A DNA stretch of 64,000 nt from assembly GCA_900472785.1 (NCBI GenBank), contig UCJH01000009.1, positions 10,382 to 74,381 of the forward strand, read 5' to 3'. This DNA comes from Hyphomicrobiales bacterium (GTDB lineage Bacteria; Pseudomonadota; Alphaproteobacteria; Rhizobiales; Rhizobiaceae). The notes under the pieces were generated by a model. That model was not told the origin of the DNA. It saw only the letters and a list, made by a program, of their open reading frames with translations, and ran no database searches. A program made the position numbers and the translations under genes. This document shows, one piece after another, positions 51,601 through 59,275 of the stretch. Position 1 is the first letter of the stretch, and every line of letters starts with the position of its first letter.

Positions 51601-54495
51601 CCCGAGGCGACCGACCTGCTTTTCAGCAAGACGTACTTTGCGCTGGAGGAGACAGGCCTCGGTTGGCCAAGCTTCTATGGGCCGCGCGAATATACCGCAG
51701 AGATGTCGCGCGATGATGCTATGCTTAGAATCTTCGCGGACGCGTATCGAATTACACCCAACCAGTTCCAGGAGGAGGCACGCACGGACTGGCGCACGGC
51801 CTTTGATATGTTGGGCGGCCCAGATAGCCGCATGCGTCGCCTTCTATCGAAAATCTTCCAGCATCCAGAAAAAGAGTGTGACGATTTCCTAAACAAGCTT
51901 CGCACTGAACTCAAGCAAACCCGAGCGGCAGGCTCGATCGACATAAGCATGCTGTTCTTTCGAGCGGCCCCGCCATCGGGGAAGGCATGGAGATGCGAAC
52001 GGTGCGGGCGAGTGCACCTCCATGAGGGATTCGGGAAGTGTACTAGGTGTGGCGAAACCCTCACCCGTCCAGAAGACCTGAATGCGTCAACGATTGCAGA
52101 TGCCAACTTTCTTGGACGGAGGGTAATCCGCTCTGTTAGCGGTGAGGAACCCCTATTTCGGTTGAAGTGCGAGGAACTGACGGGGCAGACCAACGATCCC
52201 GCCGAGCGTTTGCAACAATTTAAGGGCGTGTTCGTTAAAGGCGATGGAGAGGGCGACGATGAGTTCGAGTGGCGAAAGCTCTTTGACACGGTTGATATGC
52301 TTTCAGTCACGACGACCATGGAGGTAGGCGTCGATATCGGGTCCCTTCAGGCCGTGTATCAAGGCAACATGCCGCCGCAACGTTTTAATTACCAGCAGCG
52401 TGTCGGTCGCGCTGGCAGAAGAGGGCAGGCGTTTTCGACGGTACTGACAGTCTGCCGAAGCAAGAGTCACGACATCCACTACTTCCATAACCCGATCGAA
52501 ATCACCGGGTCGGCTCCGCCTCCGCCGTTCATTACGACTGGACTAATCGATATTCCATCTCGCCTTCTGCGGAAGTTCTGGCTGGTGGAGGCCTTCCAAC
52601 TACTCAGGAATAGCGCCGACGGTGACTGGGCTGGTGACGATGTGGTGCCAGGCGATATCCACGGAGAATTCCTGTACTGCAACGAGTACTTCCGTGACGA
52701 TCGACAGTGGCCGAGCAAGCTGTCGGTTGCGCTCGTACAGACTGACCACCGACGCCTCCGGCTTGCGCGGATACTCGCCGATATTTCCGGATGCGAAATA
52801 GAGAAGCTTGAATCGGCCGTCACTGCGGGAACCGTTCTTGCAGCGATTGAGGGCTTAAGGGAGGAGTTCGCTCTTCAGAGCGTTGGCATCGCTGCTGCCC
52901 TGGCCGAGCGAGGAATGGTTCCACTTTACGGCATGCCTACCCGTACACGTAATCTCTATGTCGACCTCAAGAAGGAAAAGGGCGGCTATCAACCGGAGTG
53001 GGATACGATCGACCGAGACCAGGACATGGCGATCTTCGACTTCGCTCCGGGTAGCGTTAGAACGCGAGAAAAATTGCGTCATCGTTGCATCGGCTTCACG
53101 GGAGTGCTGCCTGACGTCCATGAACACGGAACGGATTTTAACGCGCCAGTCTCGCCATTCAGTCCGTGGTGGAAAGACGACTTCAGACTCCGTTTCTGTG
53201 CAGGTTGCGGCGCTTGGAGCAGAGGAGGCAACGAGACGACAACATGCCAGTCGTGCGGGCTACCAACAAGTGAGCAGGGAATCCGGTGCGTCACACCTGC
53301 GGCGTATCGAACCGAGTTCAGACCAACCGACGAAAACCTGTCGGGTAAGGTCGGACAGCGAATGACGCTGGCTAGCATGGGAAAAATCGACAATCAGAGG
53401 ACCGATGGGAACCTTCGGGTGAATTTTGCTGAGCAGTCCGAGATATTCCTGGTCAATCCCGGCTTCAGGGATGAGAACGAGTTCACTGGCTTTCAGATTC
53501 AAAAGGCTACCGATACCAGTGCAAAGCGAATTGCCTGGTGGCCCAAGTCCAAACCCCTCTTGAAGCTAGGCGGCCAGGCAGTAAGCGAAGAAGTGCTGGC
53601 CGAGGATCAGGATAACCGCTTTAAGGCTGAGGACGAGGAGCCGATCAGCGCGTGGCTCGCATCTACGAAGATAACGAACTCCCTGCAGATCAGCCCGATC
53701 AAGTTGAACGTTCACCTACGTCTGCTCGATATGGACGTCGGACTTTCAAATCGCCGCGATCCTTCTCGCACAAGCGTGCGTGCAGCAGCGATCTCCGCCA
53801 CCGAGCTGTTGGTGCAACGGGCTGCGCTTGAACTTGACATCGCCCCCGAGGAGTTCGACGCGCTCGCTCCAAACATCATGGTATTGGGATCAGGGGAACG
53901 CCTACCTTACCTGCAGATATCAGATGCCCTGCCCAATGGCTCGGGCTTCTGCCGCCATCTTCTCGGGGACAGCACGATTCCTGTTTCGGGTCTCATAAGA
54001 AGCATCCTCGATGACCCTGCGGAGTGGCCAAGGACAGCAGTTGGAAGCGTCGAGCACATGGGTAAATGCGGCTCGTCTTGCTACAAATGCGTCCAGCGAT
54101 ACAACAACCGAAATTTCCACGGGCTGCTCGACTGGAGACTTGGTCTTTCGTATCTCAGGGCTATATCCGACCCGACGTATGAATGCGCATTCGATGGGAA
54201 TATCAGCTACTTCGAACTCTGCGATTGGATCATGACGAGCTACGATCTTGCTCAGCAGACGCGAACGTTCATACCTGGTAACATCGCTGCCAGCATCGAC
54301 GGGAGACCGGATCTCGCGACCTTCTCGCTCGATGATCGCCAAACAAAATGGGGTGTTGTCGTCCACCCACTGTGGGACACGAAAGCTCTCTTCTCGCAGC
54401 TAGGCATCGATCGAAACTATGTAGCCGTCGACAGTTTCGAACTATCACGCAGGCCGCTGATCGCCCTGCAGAGAGCCCGATCGATCGCTAAGTGA
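48640..54495 (+). CDS. druE: Druantia helicase DruE (giant SF2 helicase with DUF1998)
   Basis: 1951 residues. The SF2 core includes Walker A TSGTGSGKTESF (130-141, K137), DELH box (D355-H358), SSSASLPVDG as motif III, and motif VI QQRVGRAGRRGQ starting at residue 1252. Several Cys pairs look like zinc ribbons: CEACG, CCAKCG, CERCGR with CTRCGE, and CAGCG with CQSCG. The DUF1998 part near the C-terminus has KCGSSCYKCVQRYNN (C1810, C1814, C1817). Size and architecture match DruE, the subunit shared by all Druantia types. It starts 2 bases after druG and ends directly against the convergent vsr. Confidence 0.88.
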   Translation: MFDPIGGFDRMIEQFLVYLDTAYRIDDPTVSATRRSLLTSAGQLALDPIFETVPRYRGAGHGLETLIDTPDGKLPGFERHQREAFVELALAGLFDRDKESKVLKGAYEPYLHQIQMLTKGVSDGTPGIVTSGTGSGKTESFMLPILAQLAKEATTWPAPNAPVDDTWIGDDGKFVHHRRHEHPGRPKAIRALILYPLNALVEDQMVRLRKALDSQDAQEVMAKHFKGNRIFFGRYTGKSPVTGFETHPRRSNDKGWKKRNRRARTELRDELRRYQSIHARLDADTDPDLRYIFPSTNGSELITRWDMQATPPDILVTNQSILNAMLVREVESRILSDTREWLTADDNARFYLVLDELHLIRGSAGAEMAGMLKVLLERLGLADPAHAHKLRILSSSASLPVDGDNTAASIEYLKNMFGDAGTAGAKDLDEAWKGSVVTGVTVPVDHPERRPSREALVELAQALKTIDYKKDPAGILEKFIAAARSIDGGAQDVSADLMLEATSVASSMLDFAMQDKSKPGSKRPRSVKEIGEILFEEDDRDAVRGLLALRAIPDLPESVLPPHLRPSGRATVGLPGFRMHTFVRNIEGLFASVAMGDGGRVAWGKPSIERGQDYDWTLGSRKRLFEMLYCEACGDLYLGGKRGEVEPGKSARVSLLPAPQELEKLPESASSLRFEDASYREFALFWPYQSTPEREIRHERSPYEWKPGYLDPRTGIVSDTPHDDAVRGHLLRWRGPDKFQSRDMEDDGTAVPFCCAKCGTDYSGRYRQPNSKKREGRLSPIRSFRTGFGKTSQLLATELVAALKSQGGDGKLVAFSDSREDAATLALDVEVQHQRDLRREILVTAATRMANDLSFTEDDAAELAQLKATIGALMGADEDYDHLVPKEKELKRRKAAAGHPPSVPLNQLFEFARESVSYDARPILSELMKLGSTPVEGADTIHTRVKNRPWFEFFEKKGIHVSWKQEHLLERVSLINRAREKVQEGQPPEATDLLFSKTYFALEETGLGWPSFYGPREYTAEMSRDDAMLRIFADAYRITPNQFQEEARTDWRTAFDMLGGPDSRMRRLLSKIFQHPEKECDDFLNKLRTELKQTRAAGSIDISMLFFRAAPPSGKAWRCERCGRVHLHEGFGKCTRCGETLTRPEDLNASTIADANFLGRRVIRSVSGEEPLFRLKCEELTGQTNDPAERLQQFKGVFVKGDGEGDDEFEWRKLFDTVDMLSVTTTMEVGVDIGSLQAVYQGNMPPQRFNYQQRVGRAGRRGQAFSTVLTVCRSKSHDIHYFHNPIEITGSAPPPPFITTGLIDIPSRLLRKFWLVEAFQLLRNSADGDWAGDDVVPGDIHGEFLYCNEYFRDDRQWPSKLSVALVQTDHRRLRLARILADISGCEIEKLESAVTAGTVLAAIEGLREEFALQSVGIAAALAERGMVPLYGMPTRTRNLYVDLKKEKGGYQPEWDTIDRDQDMAIFDFAPGSVRTREKLRHRCIGFTGVLPDVHEHGTDFNAPVSPFSPWWKDDFRLRFCAGCGAWSRGGNETTTCQSCGLPTSEQGIRCVTPAAYRTEFRPTDENLSGKVGQRMTLASMGKIDNQRTDGNLRVNFAEQSEIFLVNPGFRDENEFTGFQIQKATDTSAKRIAWWPKSKPLLKLGGQAVSEEVLAEDQDNRFKAEDEEPISAWLASTKITNSLQISPIKLNVHLRLLDMDVGLSNRRDPSRTSVRAAAISATELLVQRAALELDIAPEEFDALAPNIMVLGSGERLPYLQISDALPNGSGFCRHLLGDSTIPVSGLIRSILDDPAEWPRTAVGSVEHMGKCGSSCYKCVQRYNNRNFHGLLDWRLGLSYLRAISDPTYECAFDGNISYFELCDWIMTSYDLAQQTRTFIPGNIAASIDGRPDLATFSLDDRQTKWGVVVHPLWDTKALFSQLGIDRNYVAVDSFELSRRPLIALQRARSIAK

Positions 54496-54909
54496 CTACC
54501 TCTGCTCCTGAGCCTTCCTGAAGGTGGCGACGATCGTGTCAACGATCGTCGCCACCTCTTCATGTTCCCAGAATCGCAGCACGATCCAACCCAGCGCTTC
54601 AAGGTGCTTGCAAACTCGAGCATCTCGAGTGCGGTTCTTTTCAATCTTATCCAACCAGAAATCGGAGTTTTTCTTAACCGAAGGGGGATGTACCGGACAT
54701 CCGTGCCAGAAGCACCCATCAAGAAATACCAGGATCTTTCTGCCCGGTATGGCAAGATCACAAGTGATCCGCCTCATTTCTGGAGCGGGATAGTGAATGC
54801 GATATCGAATGCCGCGCGCGTAAAGCGCCGACCGAACGGATTTTTCGAAAGGGTTGTCCCGGCCATGCGTGTTCTGCATTCGTCGACGGACAGATGGTGA
54901 TGTCTCCAT
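54496..54909 (-). CDS. vsr: Very short patch repair endonuclease
   Basis: 137-residue Vsr. D51 in TCDLAIPGRKI is the catalytic Asp and H69 in FWHGCPVHPP the second active-site residue, matching E. coli numbering. The metal-binding PSVRRRMQ-type N-terminal helix and KIEKNRTRD are present. It nicks T:G mismatches left by deamination of 5-methylcytosine, so it would limit mutations caused by DruM. Its stop directly abuts that of druE with no base between; the two genes are convergent. Confidence 0.92.
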   Translation of the reverse strand: METSPSVRRRMQNTHGRDNPFEKSVRSALYARGIRYRIHYPAPEMRRITCDLAIPGRKILVFLDGCFWHGCPVHPPSVKKNSDFWLDKIEKNRTRDARVCKHLEALGWIVLRFWEHEEVATIVDTIVATFRKAQEQR

Positions 54910-54977
54910 CCGTGCTATTTAATTTCGCGACGTGTCACCAAAAAGGCGGACCATCAGCGCTTGACGCCATCCTGCGT

Positions 54978-54992
54978 GTTCTATATTCGTTC
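54978..54992. promoter_or_regulatory. LexA (SOS) box between vsr and the TnsA-like gene
   Basis: GTTCTATATTCGTTC is an exact GTTC-N7-GTTC site, the alphaproteobacterial LexA operator, with the AT-rich middle usual for real sites. It lies in the 184-base divergent region, 102 bases before the TnsA-like ATG and 69 bases before the vsr ATG. Confidence 0.65.
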
Positions 54993-55093
54993 CCGCCCAT
55001 GAACACCCTCGCGCGCCACTCGATACGAATACGCTGACGCACTCCGGCTAGTCCGGTGTCGCCCTGTTCTGCGTTTCATTTTCGAGGGATGCC

Positions 55094-55708
55094 ATGAAGG
55101 TAGTCTCTGATGACCGAAGGGACGATGCTGTCCCTCACAAGGTCACGCTTTCACCGATTTACACACCGATGGCGACCATCAAGTGCGATGGCCGCGCACA
55201 ATTCCGATCCCAGCAGGCGAGGGACTTCGCTTGCCTGCTGGATCTCGACCCCGACGTCGCCCGATGGAGCACGGCACCGCCGCTGCTCCGGAACGGCGAC
55301 GACGAGTACCAGGTCGATTTCGTCGTCCTGACAGAGGGCGGATCCTTCCTGATCGACGTCGGCCAGGAGGAGCCGATGCCGCCGATCTGGCTGTCCGCCG
55401 AGATCGAATCCATGGGGCATCGATACCGATCTGTGGCGATGATCGACTTCGCCGACAGCGTCCGCCTCCGGAACGCGAAGGATCTTCTGCGGTATGGATT
55501 CTACCGCCCGCCGCTTGGCGACAGGATTCGTCTGTTGGCCGGCCTCGATGAGATGGGGTCGCTCACCATCGCGGAATGCCTGTCAGCAATTCAAGAAGGA
55601 CGGCCGATGCCGACGCTGGCATCACTAATCCTTCAAGGATTCCTGGAGGTCGATCTCGACGATGACCTGCTGAGTCCGGAGAGCCAGGTTCGCCGGATAC
55701 GAGGATGA
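55094..55708 (+). CDS. TnsA-like protein with degenerate nuclease site
   Basis: 204 residues. Residues ~36-100 follow the TnsA endonuclease layout: SQQARDFACLLDLDPDVARW, then YQVDFVVLTEGG and FLIDVGQEE. In active TnsA-like enzymes the first block carries a catalytic Glu (SxxER) and the last ends in a Lys (VEVK). Here they are Ala and Gly, while the middle Asp (VDF) remains. This suggests a TnsA fold used for binding rather than cutting. The C-terminal third (LTIAECLSAIQEGRPMPTLASLILQGFLEVDL) looks like a winged-helix remnant. It is 52 bases before the FtsH-like gene and 102 bases after a LexA box. Confidence 0.65.
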   Translation: MKVVSDDRRDDAVPHKVTLSPIYTPMATIKCDGRAQFRSQQARDFACLLDLDPDVARWSTAPPLLRNGDDEYQVDFVVLTEGGSFLIDVGQEEPMPPIWLSAEIESMGHRYRSVAMIDFADSVRLRNAKDLLRYGFYRPPLGDRIRLLAGLDEMGSLTIAECLSAIQEGRPMPTLASLILQGFLEVDLDDDLLSPESQVRRIRG

Positions 55709-55760
55709 CGCAACGCGCCCATGAGCGCCGACCTCATCATCTTCAATTCGGGATCACACA

Positions 55761-57674
55761 ATGAAAAACGTACTTCGCGACCGCGCAGGCTTCTCGCTGC
55801 CGGAATTTCTCGCCTATGCAAGCATCAGTCGGGCCATGCGGCCTTACAGACGCGTTCCGCATTTCGCAATCGGCCTCGTCCTAGAGAACTGGGAACGCAA
55901 GACCAGCTACGTACAGGCTGCGGTCATGTTCATCGATAGGAAGTCGGACTACCGCTACCAGGATCACGTCAAGATCTTCGATGAGACCCGTTCGGACCAC
56001 CACATCGAGGCGGTGATGGACATGCTGGAGCACAAGCAGACCATCATCTTCTTCCGGTCGGAGGATGCTATCCCGCATGATCTCCGCTTCGCTCTCGACA
56101 CCGTCGTTAAGATCGAGCCACCCGACATCCGCCAGGCACGCGGGGTGGTCAGATGGGGCTACAAGACGACGGTCACTGACGACCAGGCTGAAGCCCTGAT
56201 CAATTGCGACTGGCGGCGGCTGAAGCTAGCGATGACATGGGGCCGTCCCATGCCGCGCGTTCTCGCGATCGTCGAGAAGATGGTACAGGCAGGCGCACCA
56301 CGTGTACCAAGCGCACCAACTCGAGGTGGCGAGGCCCTTGCCGATATCAGGCTCGAAGATATGGAGGGATACGGTGACGCGAAAACGTGGGGTCTCGATC
56401 TCGCTCGGGATCTCGAGGAGTGGCGGGCAGGGAAGATCACGTGGGACGACGTCGACCGCGGTGTGCTCCTTTCGGGGCCACCCGGAACTGGGAAGACGAT
56501 CTTCGCGAAGGCCTTGGCCGCCTCCTGTGATGCAAGTCTCGTAGTCGGCTCATATGCGAAATGGCAGGCGAAGGGCCACCTCAACGACTTTCTCAAGGCG
56601 ATGCAGAGAAGCTTCCAAGAGGCTAGGAAGAACGCACCCGGCATCCTGTTCATCGACGAGATCGACGCTTTCGGGTCGAGGGACAACGTCAGCACGCAGA
56701 ATGAATCCTACGACACCAAGGCAATCAACGGCCTGCTTGAGCAGCTCGATGGCCTCGAAGGGCGCGAAGGGGTCATTGTCGTCGCCGCCACCAACAATCC
56801 GCACAAGATCGACGCCGCGATCCTCCGCTCCGGTCGCCTAGATCGGCAGGTGAGGATTCCGCTTCCGGATCTGAAAGCTCGGACGGCCATCTTCCGAATG
56901 CACTTGCGGGGCGCGTTCGATGAAGGCCGCTGTGGGGACTTTGCAGAACTTTCTGAGGGAGCCTCTGGCGCCGACATCCAGAAGATCGTCCGCAACGCCC
57001 GCCGTCGGGCAAGGGGGCTTCGAAGGCCCGTCTCGCTTGCGGACGTCCTGCTGCACCTTCCGATCCCGGCGCAGATCCCTCCGGAGACGTTGAGGGTCAA
57101 TGCCGTTCACGAGATCGGTCATGCGGTCGTGGGCGTCGTTCTCGGCATGGAACTGGTCAGCGTCGAGATCTCATCACGGATCCTTTTGACGGCGCAGAAC
57201 CAGCCCGTCGGCAAGGCGACATTCGGTCGCCGCCCCTGGGCGCGCCGCACCAAGGCGCACTATCTCGATGCCATCGCCATGGGGCTGGGAGGTATGGCAG
57301 CGGAACAGTTGCTGATGGGATGTCACGATGATGGCGTCGCGGGAGGCCGGGGTTCAGATCTGTACGACGCGACCCGCACCGCAATCCTGCTGGACCGCTC
57401 GTTCGGGATGGGCGACGGGCTGGCATCGCTCGGCGATATTTCAGAAGCACCGCTGGTCGATATCAGTCGGATGGATCGAAGTCTCCTCGCAAGGGCGGAC
57501 AAGATCCTGCGGGAGCAGCTTGAGCGCGCCACGGAAATCCTGGAGCGGCATCGGCCAGTCTGCGAAAGGCTGGTGGATGCCCTGGTGGCGGGGCTCGAAC
57601 TGTCGGGGCAGGAGGTTCTGGATGCACTCGATGCCGATGGTCACATCGAGCCTTGGGCACTGCGATCAGGCTAG
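55761..57674 (+). CDS. Soluble FtsH-like AAA+ protease with M41 domain
   Basis: 637 residues. A unique ~200-residue N-terminal domain with no membrane helix replaces the FtsH anchor. The AAA+ module shows Walker A GPPGTGKT (239-246), Walker B ILFIDEIDAFGSR (D299, E300), SRH with ATNNPHKIDAAILRSGRLDRQ, and the sensor-2 region. The M41 peptidase has HEIGH (450-454) and a third zinc ligand D533 in GRGSDLYDAT, all as in FtsH. An active cytoplasmic ATP-dependent protease is expected. Paired with the TnsA-like gene (52-base gap) and probably SOS controlled. Confidence 0.85.
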   Translation: MKNVLRDRAGFSLPEFLAYASISRAMRPYRRVPHFAIGLVLENWERKTSYVQAAVMFIDRKSDYRYQDHVKIFDETRSDHHIEAVMDMLEHKQTIIFFRSEDAIPHDLRFALDTVVKIEPPDIRQARGVVRWGYKTTVTDDQAEALINCDWRRLKLAMTWGRPMPRVLAIVEKMVQAGAPRVPSAPTRGGEALADIRLEDMEGYGDAKTWGLDLARDLEEWRAGKITWDDVDRGVLLSGPPGTGKTIFAKALAASCDASLVVGSYAKWQAKGHLNDFLKAMQRSFQEARKNAPGILFIDEIDAFGSRDNVSTQNESYDTKAINGLLEQLDGLEGREGVIVVAATNNPHKIDAAILRSGRLDRQVRIPLPDLKARTAIFRMHLRGAFDEGRCGDFAELSEGASGADIQKIVRNARRRARGLRRPVSLADVLLHLPIPAQIPPETLRVNAVHEIGHAVVGVVLGMELVSVEISSRILLTAQNQPVGKATFGRRPWARRTKAHYLDAIAMGLGGMAAEQLLMGCHDDGVAGGRGSDLYDATRTAILLDRSFGMGDGLASLGDISEAPLVDISRMDRSLLARADKILREQLERATEILERHRPVCERLVDALVAGLELSGQEVLDALDADGHIEPWALRSG

Positions 57675-57686
57675 CATGGAACAGCG

Positions 57687-58379
57687 TCAGCGCCCGAACA
57701 GCCAGCCGAGTATTCCGCGTCGCTTCTTCTCAGGCGGTGACGCGGACGGCAAACTTTTCTCGGCGATCTCGCGGTATAGATTGCCAAATAGACGTTCGCT
57801 CCTCTCGTCCCGTTCCTGCTCCTCATCCGCTTTGATCCTCTGTATGTCAGCGGCCAGCATGTCCTCGTAGAGTTCAGAGGCTGTGGATTGGTCTTCGGCC
57901 TCGCCCCAGAGCTCCCGCATCCATTTGCAATCGGTGACACCGAGAAGAGATAGGCGATCGCATCCGACACGGTCATATGAGAGGTCGAGCGCGGCAAGAC
58001 GAGCGTAAGGAACCCGCTGGATGTGGCCATACCCGGCATAGCTGTCCATCGCTGCCAGGTGATGTAGTTCCCGCAGCTCAGCCTCGTATCCCGTCTTCGC
58101 TTTCCGTGCGGCCCGTATCTTCATTCGTAGCGAGACAGCCATCTTGCGCCAGGCAGCGGGCAGCGGAAGGTGGCGACGTGCCATCGCGTACCGTTTGTCG
58201 GGATCGTCCTTTATGCGGTTAAGCGCGTCGTACCAGAATTCACCGTTCTCAGGAGCTGGCCCCGCAGCCTGCGCAACCAAGGTACCGTCGGGTTGCTTGC
58301 TGCCCACCATCTCCCACATCCCGCGATCAAGGGCGCGAGCCTCCTCATCTGTCGTGGTGTCGACCCAGAGCATATCCAT
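57687..58379 (-). CDS. Hypothetical protein of the accessory region
   Basis: 230 residues with the start at ATG 58379 (GAGAAG upstream; the frame extends to 58433 over the preceding gene). Mostly helical and charged, no signal peptide. Contains WYDALNRIKDDPDKRYAMARRHLPLPAAWRKM and a basic C-terminal end KKRRGILGWLFG that may touch the membrane. Its C-terminus converges on the FtsH-like gene, 12 bases apart. Ten bases downstream of the two-helix membrane protein gene, so probably an operon. Not recognised. Confidence 0.6.
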   Translation of the reverse strand: MDMLWVDTTTDEEARALDRGMWEMVGSKQPDGTLVAQAAGPAPENGEFWYDALNRIKDDPDKRYAMARRHLPLPAAWRKMAVSLRMKIRAARKAKTGYEAELRELHHLAAMDSYAGYGHIQRVPYARLAALDLSYDRVGCDRLSLLGVTDCKWMRELWGEAEDQSTASELYEDMLAADIQRIKADEEQERDERSERLFGNLYREIAEKSLPSASPPEKKRRGILGWLFGR

Positions 58380-58389
58380 CACTCGCTTC

Positions 58390-58854
58390 TCATGCTCGGA
58401 AGCCAAGCAATGCCCACCGTATCGCCAAGCCAAGCATCAATAGGATGACAGGAGGCAGAACGGCACCCCACAGAGCATCCTGCAGGGTCTCGAACCGAGC
58501 CTTCCTTATCTTTGCGTCCTGGATTGCCGTGGCCTTGGGAATGTAGGCCTCGATAGCCTTCAGGTTATCCTCATGAACCGAGGTCGCTGGGAAGAAGAAT
58601 GCTGTTTCCCGGAGCGCGGTCTTATCGTAGGCAATCTCGTATTCAACGAGCAGCTTTCTCGATTTGAGCTCGCGCGCGGCAGAGATCTTCTCGCCGTATG
58701 GCTCGAGATATTCGGGTTCTCCCTGGCCCATCTTGAAGCCGCCCCAGGCGATGTAGGGGTTCGCCACGCTCTGCCACATGAAAAGCGTCACGACGATGAT
58801 CCAGAGGATGGTCAGAACCACCCAGACCCTGAAAAGACCTCTGCCCCACGTCAT
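58390..58854 (-). CDS. Two-helix membrane protein, function unknown
   Basis: 154 residues. Helix 1 is FRVWVVLTILWIIVVTLFMWQSV (about 8-30) and helix 2 WGAVLPPVILLMLGLAIRWALL (about 129-150), with a ~95-residue soluble loop between them (YGEKISAARELKSRKLLVEYEIAYDKTALRETAFFF). The ATG at 58854 has GGGGAAC upstream; the frame extends to 58911. The pair with the 230-residue gene is unrecognised and may have co-moved with the island. Confidence 0.6.
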   Translation of the reverse strand: MTWGRGLFRVWVVLTILWIIVVTLFMWQSVANPYIAWGGFKMGQGEPEYLEPYGEKISAARELKSRKLLVEYEIAYDKTALRETAFFFPATSVHEDNLKAIEAYIPKATAIQDAKIRKARFETLQDALWGAVLPPVILLMLGLAIRWALLGFRA

Positions 58855-58997
58855 CACAGTTCCCCACCCACACGCCGACGCGATCATGCTCAAAACGACG
58901 TTGATCGGCAATAGACACAGATGCTTGTTGCGGCCCCTGGATTCACTTCGCTCAAGATCCCATCTCTCTAGGTATCAACTAGATCAGGGAGGTTGCG

Positions 58998-59216
58998 ATG
59001 CCCGGACCCTCCGCGCGCGCCGTCGAACATCTTCTCATGGAAATTCTCGTGCCTGTCCGGCGACCATGCAGAAAGACAGTCGTCTGCGACTGTTGCCGAC
59101 TTCCTAGAGAAGCGACCGATTTCGATGAGGACGGGTGCGGCATCTGCCTAACTTGCCTGGAGAGCGACGACATCGTGGTGATGATGGAGGCGGAACCGCC
59201 GCGGCACGAAAATTAG
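58998..59216 (+). CDS. Small Cys-rich (zinc-ribbon-like) protein
   Basis: 72 residues with CDCCRLPREATDFDEDG followed by CGICLTC, giving two CxxC-type knuckles about 15 residues apart, a likely zinc site. Acidic C-terminus. An excellent GGGAGG ribosome binding site precedes the ATG, supporting expression. The 86-base gap upstream is promoter-like but holds no clear box. Flanked by minus-strand genes. Function unknown. Confidence 0.6.
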   Translation: MPGPSARAVEHLLMEILVPVRRPCRKTVVCDCCRLPREATDFDEDGCGICLTCLESDDIVVMMEAEPPRHEN

Positions 59217-59275
59217 CCTGCACGTTTTCGCGTCCATGAGCGGCAAAGGTCGACCCGCGCGCGAAATAGCTGGTG

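Noticed and set aside
55094-57674. TnsA-like gene plus ATPase as a Tn7-like transposon core.
   Set aside because: No TnsB, TnsC or TnsD/TniQ genes or Tn7-like ends; the ATPase is FtsH-like with a protease domain, not TnsC-like.
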